64,000 nt of DNA. Source: Bradyrhizobium sp. (GTDB taxonomy: Bacteria > Pseudomonadota > Alphaproteobacteria > Rhizobiales > Xanthobacteraceae). The stretch is taken from assembly GCF_016219575.1 (NCBI RefSeq), contig NZ_JACRMG010000016.1, positions 1-64,000 of the forward strand, written 5' to 3'. The notes beneath the pieces were generated by a model. The model was not told the DNA's origin. It did no database searches and saw only the letters and a program-made list of their open reading frames with translations. The position numbers were made by a program, and so were the translations under genes. Below, one piece after another: positions 8,192-16,786 of this stretch (position 1 is its first letter; each line of letters begins with the position of its first letter).

Positions 8192-8998
8192 CTATTTCGC
8201 AAAGGATCGCGATGGGGCCAGATGCAGCGCAAAGGCATCGACCTTGTCGCTGGCGCGCGGATAGATCTCGCTGACGATCGGATCGTGGCCGGGAATGAAG
8301 CGGTCCGGATGGCCGGCAAGCCGCTCGACGATTTCCCATCCCTGCGCCATGTCGCCGACATTGTAGACGATCGGGAACGGGCTGCGCTTCTGCAGGTTCG
8401 CGTAGTAGTGCGCGGCGTCCGACGCCAGCACCACCGGGCCGCGCGCGGTCTCGACCCGCACCACCTGCAACCCGTCGGAATGGCCGCCGACGCGATGCAC
8501 GGTCACGCCCGGTGCGATCTCGCCGTCGCCGGAATGGAAGGTGACGCGCTCGCCATAGACATGGCGCACCATCAGCGTGACGTGTTCGACCGAGAACGGA
8601 TGCCGCAGCATGCCGTTGCACATGCAGCGCCCGGTCGCATAGCTCATCTCGCGGTCCTGCAGATGAAACCGCGCATTGGGGAAGCGGTCGAGATTGCCGG
8701 CGTGATCGTAATGCAGATGGGTGACGATGACGTCCCTGATCGCTTCAGCCCTGACGCCGAAATTGGCGAGCGCGTCGACCGGATTGAGCGTCAGCTTGCG
8801 GGCGCGCGACTTCGCCTCCTCCGCGTTGAAGCCGGTATCGACCAGGATGTCGCGGCCGCCGCCGCGGATCAGCCAGACGAAATAATCGAGATCCTGCGCG
8901 GTGGTGTCATGCGGATCGGGAGCGAGGAAATTCATCTGGGGGGTACGCGGCGACATGGTGGCGTAGCGCAGCGCGTAGATTTCGTAGGCGTTTCCCAT
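8192..8998 (-). CDS. N-acyl homoserine lactonase-like MBL-fold hydrolase
   Basis: A 268-residue metallo-beta-lactamase-fold protein with an intact zinc motif THLHYDHAGN, a second His in GGHSDGLQ, the Asp in LASDAAHYY and the last His in FIPGHDP. This arrangement is that of AttM/AiiA-type lactonases, but related enzymes open other lactones, so quorum quenching is only one possibility. First gene of a three-gene operon; the start MGNAYEIYAL is the family start. A CRP-like site lies about 126 nt upstream. Confidence 0.85.
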   Translation of the reverse strand: MGNAYEIYALRYATMSPRTPQMNFLAPDPHDTTAQDLDYFVWLIRGGGRDILVDTGFNAEEAKSRARKLTLNPVDALANFGVRAEAIRDVIVTHLHYDHAGNLDRFPNARFHLQDREMSYATGRCMCNGMLRHPFSVEHVTLMVRHVYGERVTFHSGDGEIAPGVTVHRVGGHSDGLQVVRVETARGPVVLASDAAHYYANLQKRSPFPIVYNVGDMAQGWEIVERLAGHPDRFIPGHDPIVSEIYPRASDKVDAFALHLAPSRSFAK

Positions 8999-9374
8999 GG
9001 CTATTGCTTTTTGAGGCTTGGCTTTTTGATTGCTTGACGGTCGGACCGCCCGCACCAAGCCATCGTGACAGGCAAAGGTCAAACCGCAGCCGCGCATGTC
9101 AGGCGTGTGCCCGCGAGGGCTGCAATGTGAGGCCAATCACATTGATTTGGCAGGACTATCGGGCCGGGAACCGCATCGCGCGCCCCCTGCGCGCACCAGC
9201 CGGGATTTATTCCGGCCCGCTCGCAATATTTCGTAGCGGTGAATTGTCGCAATTAACGGTGAAGCGGCAATCGGTTGACGGTCTGCAAGGCGGGTTTGAT
9301 AATGCGCTTTTCGTCAAGTAAGGTCGCCGCGGCGCAAGCTGGATCGGCGCCTATTGGGCTGGACCGCCGCCGCT
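8999..9374. other. 376-bp divergent intergenic region
   Basis: Separates the MBL operon from the pseudo-caspase gene. Apart from the CRP-like palindrome described separately, no gene, repeat or terminator is recognised. It must hold promoters for both directions. Confidence 0.6.
9124..9143. promoter_or_regulatory. CRP-like operator, perfect 7-bp arms
   Basis: AATGTGAGGCCAATCACATT: AATGTGA and TCACATT are exact inverted arms with a 6-bp spacer, the E. coli CRP consensus architecture. It sits about 126 nt from the MBL gene start (minus) and 232 nt from the pseudo-caspase start (plus). The Crp-type regulator encoded at 15939-16613 has the matching recognition-helix residues. Confidence 0.7.
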
Positions 9375-10829
9375 ATGAAAATCCGCGTATTGCTTCTTTC
9401 ACTGCTCCTCTCGGTCGCCTCGGCCGTGCCGTCGCTGGCTGCCGGCGAGCGCCTGGCCCTCGTCATCGGCAATGCAAAATATCCCGACGCCGAGGCGCCG
9501 CTGCGCGAGCCGATCAATGACGCCCGCGACGTCGCCGACGAACTGAAGCGCGACGGCTTTGCCGTCGAGACCGGCGAAAACCTGACCGCCGAGCAGATGC
9601 GCCGCGCCTTTGACCGCCTGTACGGCAAGATCAAGCCCGGCTCGATCGTGCTGCTGTTCTTCTCCGGCTTCGGCATCGAGTCCGGCCGTCAGAGCTACAT
9701 GATTCCGGTGGACGCCCAGATCTGGACCGAGCCCGACGTGCGCCGCGACGGCTTCAGCCTCGAGAAGGTGCTGGGCGAGATCAACAGCCGCGGAGCAGGC
9801 GTCAAGATCGCACTGATCGATGCCTCCAGGCGCAACCCGTTCGAACGCCGGTTCCGCAGCTTCTCCGCCGGGCTTGCACCGGTCATCGCGCCGAACGGCA
9901 CGCTGGTGATGTATTCGGCGGCTCTGTCTTCCGTGGTTGCCGACAGTGGCGGCGACCGCAGCCTGTTCGTGCGGGAACTGCTCAAGGAAATCCGCGTCCC
10001 CGACCTGACGGCCGAGGAAACGCTGAACCGCACCCGGGTCGGCGTCACGCGCGCCTCGCGCAGCGAGCAGGTGCCGTGGATTTCGTCCTCGCTGGCGGAG
10101 GATTTTTCCTTCATTCCCGGCGGCTCGCGGCCCTCGACCCCGTCGACGCAGGCCAAGAGCCCGCCGCCGTTGCCACCCCCGGTGCAGCAAACGGTGACCC
10201 CGCCGCCTCCGGGCAAGCAGCAGGCAAGCATCCCGCCGCCGGTCGAAGTACCGCCGCCGCCGAAGCAGATCGAGGTCAATATCCCGCCTCCCCCGCCGCC
10301 GCAGCAGCCGGCAAGGACCGAAAACGCGTTGTCTGACGACCCGACCATCAAGAGCCTGACCGCCAAGCTCAACGACAATCCGGACGATTCGGCAGCGCTG
10401 TACCGACGCGGTCAGGTCTATGCCAGCAAGGGCGCCTATGATCTCGCGATCAAGGATTTCAACAATTCGCTGCGCCTGAACCCGAAGGACGTCGAGGCCT
10501 ATAACAACCGCTGCTGGGCCCGGACCGTGATCGGCGACCTCCAGGCGGCGCTGAGGGATTGCAACGAGGCGCTGCGGCTGCGGCCGAACTTCGTCGACGC
10601 GCTGGACAGCCGCGGCCTGCTTAATCTCAAGAGCGGCCAGACCAAGAATGCCATTGCCGATTTCGATGCCGCGCTGCGGATCAATCCCCGTCTGACCTCC
10701 TCGCTATATGGACGGGGGCTCGCCAAGCGGAGAAACGGCTCGATTGCCGAGGGCGACCTGGATATAGCTAACGCCAAGGCGATGGACCCGAATATTGTCA
10801 AGGAATTCGCGGATTACGGGGTGCAGTGA
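9375..10829 (+). CDS. Secreted caspase-fold (pseudo-orthocaspase) protein with C-terminal TPR repeats
   Basis: A 484-residue protein: signal peptide (about 1-23, ending SLAAG), a peptidase C14 caspase fold (25-245), a proline-rich linker (about 250-315: PPPLPPP, VEVPPPPKQ, PPPPPPQQP) and about four TPR units (320-475: ALYRRGQVYASKGAYDLAIKDF and following). The catalytic His normally in SGHG is Phe99 (SGFG), and the catalytic Cys normally in DACR is Ser151 (DASRRNPFERRF). With both dyad residues lost it is unlikely to be a protease and may be a binding scaffold. ATG at 9375 gives the signal peptide. A homologue without TPRs lies at 27983-28825. Confidence 0.88.
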   Translation: MKIRVLLLSLLLSVASAVPSLAAGERLALVIGNAKYPDAEAPLREPINDARDVADELKRDGFAVETGENLTAEQMRRAFDRLYGKIKPGSIVLLFFSGFGIESGRQSYMIPVDAQIWTEPDVRRDGFSLEKVLGEINSRGAGVKIALIDASRRNPFERRFRSFSAGLAPVIAPNGTLVMYSAALSSVVADSGGDRSLFVRELLKEIRVPDLTAEETLNRTRVGVTRASRSEQVPWISSSLAEDFSFIPGGSRPSTPSTQAKSPPPLPPPVQQTVTPPPPGKQQASIPPPVEVPPPPKQIEVNIPPPPPPQQPARTENALSDDPTIKSLTAKLNDNPDDSAALYRRGQVYASKGAYDLAIKDFNNSLRLNPKDVEAYNNRCWARTVIGDLQAALRDCNEALRLRPNFVDALDSRGLLNLKSGQTKNAIADFDAALRINPRLTSSLYGRGLAKRRNGSIAEGDLDIANAKAMDPNIVKEFADYGVQ

Positions 10830-10968
10830 CGCGTTTGGAGGCGGCGCCGCCTTCGAACCCCGGGCAGGCGCCGGAGACTAATGAGAATCAACGCCGCGAC
10901 CGATCAGGTCCGGCCGTCCATTTGGTAAGCTGATTGGAACCGCGCGGGCAGCGCAGGAGGGACTGGCA

Positions 10969-11628
10969 ATGGCAAAGTTTTCAGGAACCAGGAATCTAAC
11001 CGCATTCGCCGCGATTTTGACCGTTGGCACGGCATTGTCCTTTGGAATCGGCGCGGCACTGGCCGCCGACGAGGTGACCGAAGACCAGATCTTGAGGGCC
11101 CTGACCCCGACCAAGAAGCCGCTCACCCGCGGCCTGTCGGTCGGCGGGTCGGCCGAGCCGGCCGCCAACCCCGCCGAAGCCAAATTGGTCACCAGCGTCC
11201 GTGGCCGCACCACCCGTTCGCTGTCGCGAACCGAGCGCGAGGAAATCGCCGCCATCGTCCAGGACAAGCCGAAGATCGATCTGGAGATCACCTTCGACTA
11301 CAACTCGGCCGACATCAGCGCCAAGTCGATCCCCTCGGTGCAGGCGCTGGGCCGCGCACTGTCCAATGCCGAGCTGAAGGGCTCGACCTTCGTTGTTGCC
11401 GGTCACACCGATGCGGCGGGCGGCGAGGAGTATAATCAGAGCCTGTCCGAGCGCCGTGCCGACTCGATCAAGAAGTATCTGGTCGACAAATACGGCATCA
11501 ACGGCAGCGACCTCGTCACCGTCGGCTACGGCAAGAGCAAGCTGAAGGATCCGGCCCAGCCGCTCGCTGAAGCCAACCGGCGCGTGCAGGTGGTGAACAT
11601 GGAAACCAAGGTCACCGCGCAGAAGTAA
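10969..11628 (+). CDS. OmpA-family outer-membrane/peptidoglycan-binding protein
   Basis: A 219-residue protein with a signal peptide (about 1-33, ending GAALAADE), a linker, and a C-terminal OmpA-like domain (about 100-215): DLEITFDYNSADIS, VVAGHTDAAGGEEYNQSLSERRADSIKKYL and AEANRRVQVV contain the Asp and Arg that bind diaminopimelate of peptidoglycan. It probably tethers the outer membrane to the wall. AGGAGG precedes the ATG, and a clear hairpin terminator follows. It sits downstream of the pseudo-caspase in the same direction, 139 nt apart. Confidence 0.92.
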   Translation: MAKFSGTRNLTAFAAILTVGTALSFGIGAALAADEVTEDQILRALTPTKKPLTRGLSVGGSAEPAANPAEAKLVTSVRGRTTRSLSRTEREEIAAIVQDKPKIDLEITFDYNSADISAKSIPSVQALGRALSNAELKGSTFVVAGHTDAAGGEEYNQSLSERRADSIKKYLVDKYGINGSDLVTVGYGKSKLKDPAQPLAEANRRVQVVNMETKVTAQK

Positions 11629-11673
11629 GCTCTAAGCCGACTGGCGTGGGTGCTTTCGGGTATTGCAGAGAAC

Positions 11674-11711
11674 AGCCTCCGTCCGGGCCGGTCCCGAGCG
11701 GAGGCTTTTTT
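11674..11711 (+). terminator. Rho-independent terminator after the OmpA gene
   Basis: AGCCTCCG and CGGAGGCT form a perfect 8-bp stem around a 17-nt loop, and the stem is followed at once by a run of six T. Confidence 0.85.
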
Positions 11712-11838
11712 CTCGCCGCCCCGGCGGTATGCCGCGGCCGGACGGTATCCACAGCACGGCAAAACGCGCTAACATGGCTCGCCTGCCCAGCGCGACGGCG
11801 CCCGCTCCACACGAATCTGGTTCTGGAATGATCCGGCG

Positions 11839-12774
11839 ATGAAGCCACTCACCGAATATATCAAGCCTGCGATTGGAACGGTCGTCTTTTTCGTGCTCGT
11901 CGCCGGCTACTACTGGTGGGAGCACCGCCCCCACCGCGAGAAGCCGGAGACGACCGGCCAGGCGCTGGTCGTGGTCGCCAAGACCGTCAATGCCTGCTTC
12001 TCCGACATGGTGCGGGTCACCGGCTTCATCGTGCCGAAGCGCGAGGCCGTGGTCGGCGCCGACCAGGAAGGCTCGAAAGTCACCGACCTGTTCGTCCGCG
12101 AGGGCGACCTCGTCACCGAGAACCAGGAGCTGGCGCGCCTGTCGCCACCGCCACAGCAGCCGGGCCAGCAACAGCAGGGCGGCCGTAGCGGCCCGATCTC
12201 GCTGAAGGCGCCCGCCGCAGGTCTCCTGACCGAAGTCCGCACCATCGTCGGCGCCCCCGCCTCGCCGCAGGCCGGGCCCATGTTCCGCATCGCCGTCAAC
12301 AACGAGATCGAGCTCGACACCGAAGTGCCGAGCGTCCACATCCTCAAGCTCAATCCCGGCGCGACCGCCCGCATCAGCCGCGACGGCGCCCCCGACCTCG
12401 TCGGCCGGGTCCGCCTGGTGTCGCCGCAGATCGACCGCACCAGCCAGCTCGGCAAGGTGCGCATCTCGATGACCAGCAATCCCTCGCTCAAGGTCGGCAT
12501 GTTCGCGCGCGCCAATATCGACGCCAAGCGCAGCTGCGGCGTCGCGGTGCCTCACACCGCAATCGATCGCCTCACCGTGCAGGTGGTGAAGGGGGGCAAC
12601 ACGATCGAGACGCGCAAGGTTCGCGTCGGGCTGTCGTCCGATACCTCCACCGAGATTCTCGAAGGCCTCGACGTGGGCGAAGTCGTCGTTGCCGACGCTG
12701 GCACCTCGCTGCATGACGGCGACCAGGTCAAGACCATGTTTGCTGATGAACTCGATCGTGTGCGGGTACGCTGA
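11839..12774 (+). CDS. RND efflux periplasmic adaptor (HlyD/MFP family)
   Basis: A 311-residue membrane-fusion protein: one N-terminal membrane segment (about 9-25, IGTVVFFVLVAGYYWW), a lipoyl-like half (VTDLFVREGDLVTENQELARL, then ISLKAPAAGLLTEVRTIVG), a beta-barrel and a membrane-proximal domain (EILEGLDVGEVVVADAGTSLHDGDQV). The long alpha-helical hairpin of AcrA is absent, replaced by a short Gln/Pro-rich stretch. Its TGA overlaps the ATG of the permease gene by one base, so the two are translationally coupled. A conserved Cys (VNACFSDMV) is shared with the orphan adaptor at 26976-27872. Confidence 0.93.
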   Translation: MKPLTEYIKPAIGTVVFFVLVAGYYWWEHRPHREKPETTGQALVVVAKTVNACFSDMVRVTGFIVPKREAVVGADQEGSKVTDLFVREGDLVTENQELARLSPPPQQPGQQQQGGRSGPISLKAPAAGLLTEVRTIVGAPASPQAGPMFRIAVNNEIELDTEVPSVHILKLNPGATARISRDGAPDLVGRVRLVSPQIDRTSQLGKVRISMTSNPSLKVGMFARANIDAKRSCGVAVPHTAIDRLTVQVVKGGNTIETRKVRVGLSSDTSTEILEGLDVGEVVVADAGTSLHDGDQVKTMFADELDRVRVR

Positions 12775-15700
12775 TGGCTCTCAATATTTCCGCTTGGTCG
12801 ATCCGCAATCCGCTTCCCTCCATCGTCTTCTCGATCATCCTTCTGGTGCTCGGCTGGGTGTCGTTCACCAAGCTCGCGGTGACGCGGTTGCCGTCGGCCG
12901 ACATCCCCGTGATCTCGGTCGCGGTGTCGCAGTTCGGCGCGGCTCCCTCCGAACTTGAGTCGCAGGTCACCAAGACGATCGAGGACGGCGTCTCCGGCGT
13001 CGAGGGCGTGCGCCACATCTCCTCGTCGATTACCGACGGCCTGTCGCTGACCACCATCCAGTTCGCGCTGGAGACCAACACCGACCGCGCGCTGAACGAC
13101 ATCAAGGACGCCATCACCCGCGTGCGCGCCAACCTGCCGCAGAACGTCACCGAGCCGCTGATCCAGCGCGTCGACGTCATCGGCCTGCCGATCGTCACCT
13201 ACGCCGCGATCTCGCCCGGCAAGACGCCGGAGCAGCTCTCCTATTTCGTCGACGACGTGGTCAAGCGCGCGCTGCAGGGCGTGCGCAACGTCGCCCAGGT
13301 CGAGCGCATCGGCGGTGTCGAGCGCGAGATCCTGGTCTCGCTCGATCCCGACCGGCTGCAGGCGGCGGGCCTGACCGCCGTCAATGTCAGCCAGATCCTG
13401 CGCGGCACTAATGTCGACGTTGCCGGCGGCCGGGCCGAGATCGGCAAGAACGACCAGGCGATCCGCACGCTGGCCGGCGCCAAGACGCTGAACGAGCTCG
13501 CCGGCACCATGATCCCGCTGTTTTCCGGCGGCGAGGTCCGGCTCGACGACCTCGGCACGGTCACCGACACCATCGCCGACCGCCGCACCTTCGCCCGCTT
13601 CAACGGCGAGCCGGTGGTGGCACTCGGCATCAAGCGCTCCAAGGGCGCTTCCGACGTGGTGGTTGCAGCCGCCGTGCAGAAGCGCATCGATGCGCTGAAG
13701 GTCGCCTACCCCGATGTCGACCTGAAAATGATCGACACCTCGGTCGACTTCACCAAGGGCAATTACGAAGCCGCGATATCGACGCTGTTCGAAGGCGCCG
13801 TGCTCGCCGTCATCATCGTGATGCTGTTCCTGCGCGATTTCCGCGCCACCATCATCGCCGCCGTGTCGCTGCCGCTGTCGATCTTCCCGGCATTCTGGGT
13901 GATGGACATTCTGGGCTTCTCGCTCAACCTCGTTTCCTTCCTCGCCATCACGCTGTCGACGGGTATCCTGGTCGACGATGCCATCGTCGAGATCGAGAAC
14001 ATCGTGCGCCACATGCGCATGGGCAAGTCGCCTTATCGAGCCGCACTCGAAGCTGCCGACGAGATCGGCCTGGCCGTGATCGCAATCTCGCTGACGATCA
14101 TCGCGATCTTCGCCCCTGCAAGCTTCATGTCCGGCATTGCCGGCCAGTTCTTCAAGCAGTTCGGCATCACGGTTTCGGTGCAGGTGTTCTTCTCGCTGCT
14201 CGCGGCGCGCTTCGTCACGCCGATGCTCGCGGCCTATTTCATGAAGGACAGTCACCACGAGGATCCGCCGCCGGGCTTCATCCTGAGCAACTACCACAAG
14301 CTCGTGACCCTGTCGGTGAAGCATTACTTCATCACCATCCTTATCGGCTTCGGCGTCTTCGCCGCCTCGATCTGGAGCATCACCTTGCTGCCGCAAGGCT
14401 TCCTGCCGGCGCAGGACACCGCACGCTCGCTGCTCGCCATCGAGCTGCCGCCCGGCACGCAGCTCGCCTACACCGAGAAGGTCACCGAAGAGATCGTGGC
14501 GCGGTTGCGCAAGCGGCCCGAGGTGAAGAACGTCTTCGTCGACGGCGGCCGCGTCCCGCCGGGTCTGCAGGAAGTCCGCCGCGCCGCGCTGATCGTCAAC
14601 TACACGCCGAAGGGCGATCGCAAGATCACCCAGCGCGAGCTGGAGCTCTCGATCAGCAACGAGATGGCGAACATCCCCGACATCCGCTTCTGGTTCCTCG
14701 ATGAAAACGGCCTGCGCGCGATCTCGCTCGTCGTCACCGGCATCGACAGCAACATCGTCAACAACGTTGCCAGCGAACTGGCGACTCAGATGAAGCGGAT
14801 TCCGACCATCGCCAACGTGATCTCGGAAACCTCGCTCGACCGGCCCGAACTGCGCATCCGGCCGCGCGCCGAACTGGCCGCGCGGCTCGGTGTCTCTACC
14901 GAAAGCCTGTCGCAGACCATCCGCGTCGCCACCATCGGCGACGTGGGACCTGCGCTGGCGAAATTCGACGCCGGCGACCGCCAGGTGCCGATCCGGGTCC
15001 AGCTCGAGGATTCCGCGCGCGGCGATCTTTCGATGCTGCAGCAATTGCGCGTGCCGCTCGGCCAGCGCGGCGAACGCGGCGGCGTGCCGCTGTCCGTCGT
15101 CGCCGACATCCAGCTCGACCAGGGACCTACCAGCATCAACCGCTACGACCGCGAGCGGCAGGCCACCGTCGCGGCCGACCTGGTCGGCAACTCCGCGCTC
15201 GGCGATGCCACCAAGGCCATCTACGACCTGCCTGTCATGAAGAGCCTGCCGAAGGGCGTGAGGGTCAGCCCGTCGGGCGACGCCGAAAGTCTCAACGAGC
15301 TCTCGGAAGGCTTTGCCACCGCGATCACCGCGGGCCTGATGATGGTCTATGCCGTGCTGGTGCTGCTGTTCGGCACCTTCCTGCAGCCGCTCACCATCCT
15401 ATTCTCGCTGCCGCTCTCGATCGGCGGCGCGGTCGGTGCACTGCTGCTCACCGGCAAGCAGCTAACCACGCCGGTGTGGATCGGCATCCTGATGCTGATG
15501 GGCATCGTCACCAAGAACGCCATCATGCTGGTGGAGTTCGCCATCGAAGCCATCAGGGAAGGCAAGTCGCGTGAGGAAGCGATGATCGACGCCGGCATGA
15601 AGCGCGCGCGCCCGATCATCATGACCACCATCGCGATGGTCGCAGGCATGATGCCGAGCGCGCTCGCAGTCGGCGCCGGTGGCGAGTTCCGCTCGCCGAT

Positions 15701-15935
15701 GGCGCTGGCGGTGATCGGCGGCCTCATATTCTCCACGGTGCTGTCGCTGGTGTTCGTGCCTGCGATGTTCATGCTGATGGACGACGTCGGCAGCCTGATC
15801 TGGCGCTTCGGCAAACGGCTGATCGTCTCCCACGGCGAGGACGAGGAGCCGCCGTCAAGCCATCACCATCCGGCGCCGCCGCCCGCCAAGGGCCCGCCCC
15901 CGCTGCCGCCCCGCGTGGCACCCGCGGCGAAGTGA
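12774..15935 (+). CDS. RND-family efflux permease (AcrB/MdtB-like)
   Basis: A 1053-residue inner-membrane proton-driven exporter. Twelve membrane segments fall in the usual two sets, the first after FSIILLVLGWVSFTKLAVTRLPSADIP and the central ones around GAVLAVIIVMLFLRDFRATIIAAVSLPLSIFPAFWVM, with the proton-relay acidic residues in STGILVDDAIVEIENIVRHM. The second half repeats the plan (MGIVTKNAIMLVEFAIEAIREGKSREEAM). The end is rich in His and Pro. Substrate cannot be told from sequence. No outer-membrane factor gene lies in the operon, so a TolC-like channel must come from elsewhere. It ends 3 nt before the convergent Crp-type gene. Confidence 0.95.
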   Translation: MALNISAWSIRNPLPSIVFSIILLVLGWVSFTKLAVTRLPSADIPVISVAVSQFGAAPSELESQVTKTIEDGVSGVEGVRHISSSITDGLSLTTIQFALETNTDRALNDIKDAITRVRANLPQNVTEPLIQRVDVIGLPIVTYAAISPGKTPEQLSYFVDDVVKRALQGVRNVAQVERIGGVEREILVSLDPDRLQAAGLTAVNVSQILRGTNVDVAGGRAEIGKNDQAIRTLAGAKTLNELAGTMIPLFSGGEVRLDDLGTVTDTIADRRTFARFNGEPVVALGIKRSKGASDVVVAAAVQKRIDALKVAYPDVDLKMIDTSVDFTKGNYEAAISTLFEGAVLAVIIVMLFLRDFRATIIAAVSLPLSIFPAFWVMDILGFSLNLVSFLAITLSTGILVDDAIVEIENIVRHMRMGKSPYRAALEAADEIGLAVIAISLTIIAIFAPASFMSGIAGQFFKQFGITVSVQVFFSLLAARFVTPMLAAYFMKDSHHEDPPPGFILSNYHKLVTLSVKHYFITILIGFGVFAASIWSITLLPQGFLPAQDTARSLLAIELPPGTQLAYTEKVTEEIVARLRKRPEVKNVFVDGGRVPPGLQEVRRAALIVNYTPKGDRKITQRELELSISNEMANIPDIRFWFLDENGLRAISLVVTGIDSNIVNNVASELATQMKRIPTIANVISETSLDRPELRIRPRAELAARLGVSTESLSQTIRVATIGDVGPALAKFDAGDRQVPIRVQLEDSARGDLSMLQQLRVPLGQRGERGGVPLSVVADIQLDQGPTSINRYDRERQATVAADLVGNSALGDATKAIYDLPVMKSLPKGVRVSPSGDAESLNELSEGFATAITAGLMMVYAVLVLLFGTFLQPLTILFSLPLSIGGAVGALLLTGKQLTTPVWIGILMLMGIVTKNAIMLVEFAIEAIREGKSREEAMIDAGMKRARPIIMTTIAMVAGMMPSALAVGAGGEFRSPMALAVIGGLIFSTVLSLVFVPAMFMLMDDVGSLIWRFGKRLIVSHGEDEEPPSSHHHPAPPPAKGPPPLPPRVAPAAK

Positions 15936-15938
15936 GGA

Positions 15939-16613
15939 CTACTCGTTCCGCGCCACCGCCGTCAGCTTGTTGAGGTTCTGCAGCAGGATGCGGCCGCGCT
16001 GCAGGTCGAGGATACCGTCCTTGCGCCAGAGCTGGAGCTGGCGGTTGACGCTTTCGCGGGCGGCGCCGACGAAGACGCCGAGCTGCTCCTGGGAAATATG
16101 AACCTCGGAACCGAAATCGGCCGCCAGCGCGCAGAGCCGCCGCGCCAGCCGCACCGGCAGGGGCTGCAGCATGGATTCCTCCATGCGCTCGCTCTGCCAG
16201 CGGATGCGCTGGCACAGCAACATGATGATCTTGATGGCGACCTTGGGCTCGCGCTCGAGGAAGCTGAGAAAATCCTCGCGGCGCAGCACGAACAGTTCGG
16301 AGGCCTCTCCGGCGGTGGCGTCCGCCGTGCGGTTCTGGCCGTCGAGCACGGCTACCTCGCCGAAGAGATCTCCGGGGCCCATGAAGTTCAGCGTCAGCCT
16401 GCTGCCATCCGACGCACCGGTTTCGATCCGGACCTGGCCGCGGCGCACCCCGAACAGGGCATCGCCCGCGTCGCCCTTCTGGAACAGGACCTCGCCCGCC
16501 GCCATTTGCTGGGTATGGCAGAGCCCGGCGATCCGCTGCAGTTCATCGGGCCCGAGGTCCGCGAACATCGGATTCATCTTCAAAATGACCGCAAATTCGG
16601 CCTGTTTGCTCAT
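15939..16613 (-). CDS. Crp/Fnr-family transcriptional regulator, CRP-type recognition helix
   Basis: A 224-residue regulator with an N-terminal cyclic-nucleotide-binding barrel (about 15-125) and a C-terminal winged helix (155-215). The phosphate-binding cassette is FGEVAVLDGQNRTA, with Glu86 and Arg95 at the positions of CRP Glu72 and Arg82; Ser141 aligns with CRP Ser128 while CRP Thr127 is Gln. The recognition helix AARESVNRQL keeps the R-E-x-V-x-R pattern (Arg186, Glu187, Arg191) that reads TGTGA in CRP. No FNR cysteine cluster is visible. A CRP-like site lies 66 nt upstream, suggesting autoregulation. Confidence 0.92.
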   Translation of the reverse strand: MSKQAEFAVILKMNPMFADLGPDELQRIAGLCHTQQMAAGEVLFQKGDAGDALFGVRRGQVRIETGASDGSRLTLNFMGPGDLFGEVAVLDGQNRTADATAGEASELFVLRREDFLSFLEREPKVAIKIIMLLCQRIRWQSERMEESMLQPLPVRLARRLCALAADFGSEVHISQEQLGVFVGAARESVNRQLQLWRKDGILDLQRGRILLQNLNKLTAVARNE

Positions 16614-16678
16614 GGCAATGCCTTTTCAAGTCCGGCCCTGGGGAATGGGAGCTGTCGCATGGTTCGGCCCGGAGGAAG

Positions 16679-16694
16679 TGTGCCATAAGTCACA
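16679..16694. promoter_or_regulatory. CRP-like operator upstream of the Crp-type gene
   Basis: TGTGCCATAAGTCACA matches TGTGA-N6-TCACA with one mismatch. It lies between the divergent Crp-type gene (66 nt from its start) and the AsmA-family gene (93 nt from its start), and could control both. Confidence 0.6.
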
Positions 16695-16786
16695 TAACTT
16701 TGCAGTCCCCCCGGATTATTTTTGCCTCCTTTGAGCCGGCCGCCTGATCCGCGGTAAGCTCGCCCTCGCCTGTCTGGAACGTCGAA

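Noticed and set aside
8999..9136. N-terminal extension of the lactonase-like gene to 9136
   Set aside because: The added residues do not resemble the family and would run across the CRP-like site; the ATG at 8998 fits.
12552..15044. Minus-strand open frame of 830 codons opposite the RND permease
   Set aside because: Shadow of the permease; rich in Asp, His and Arg with no recognisable fold.
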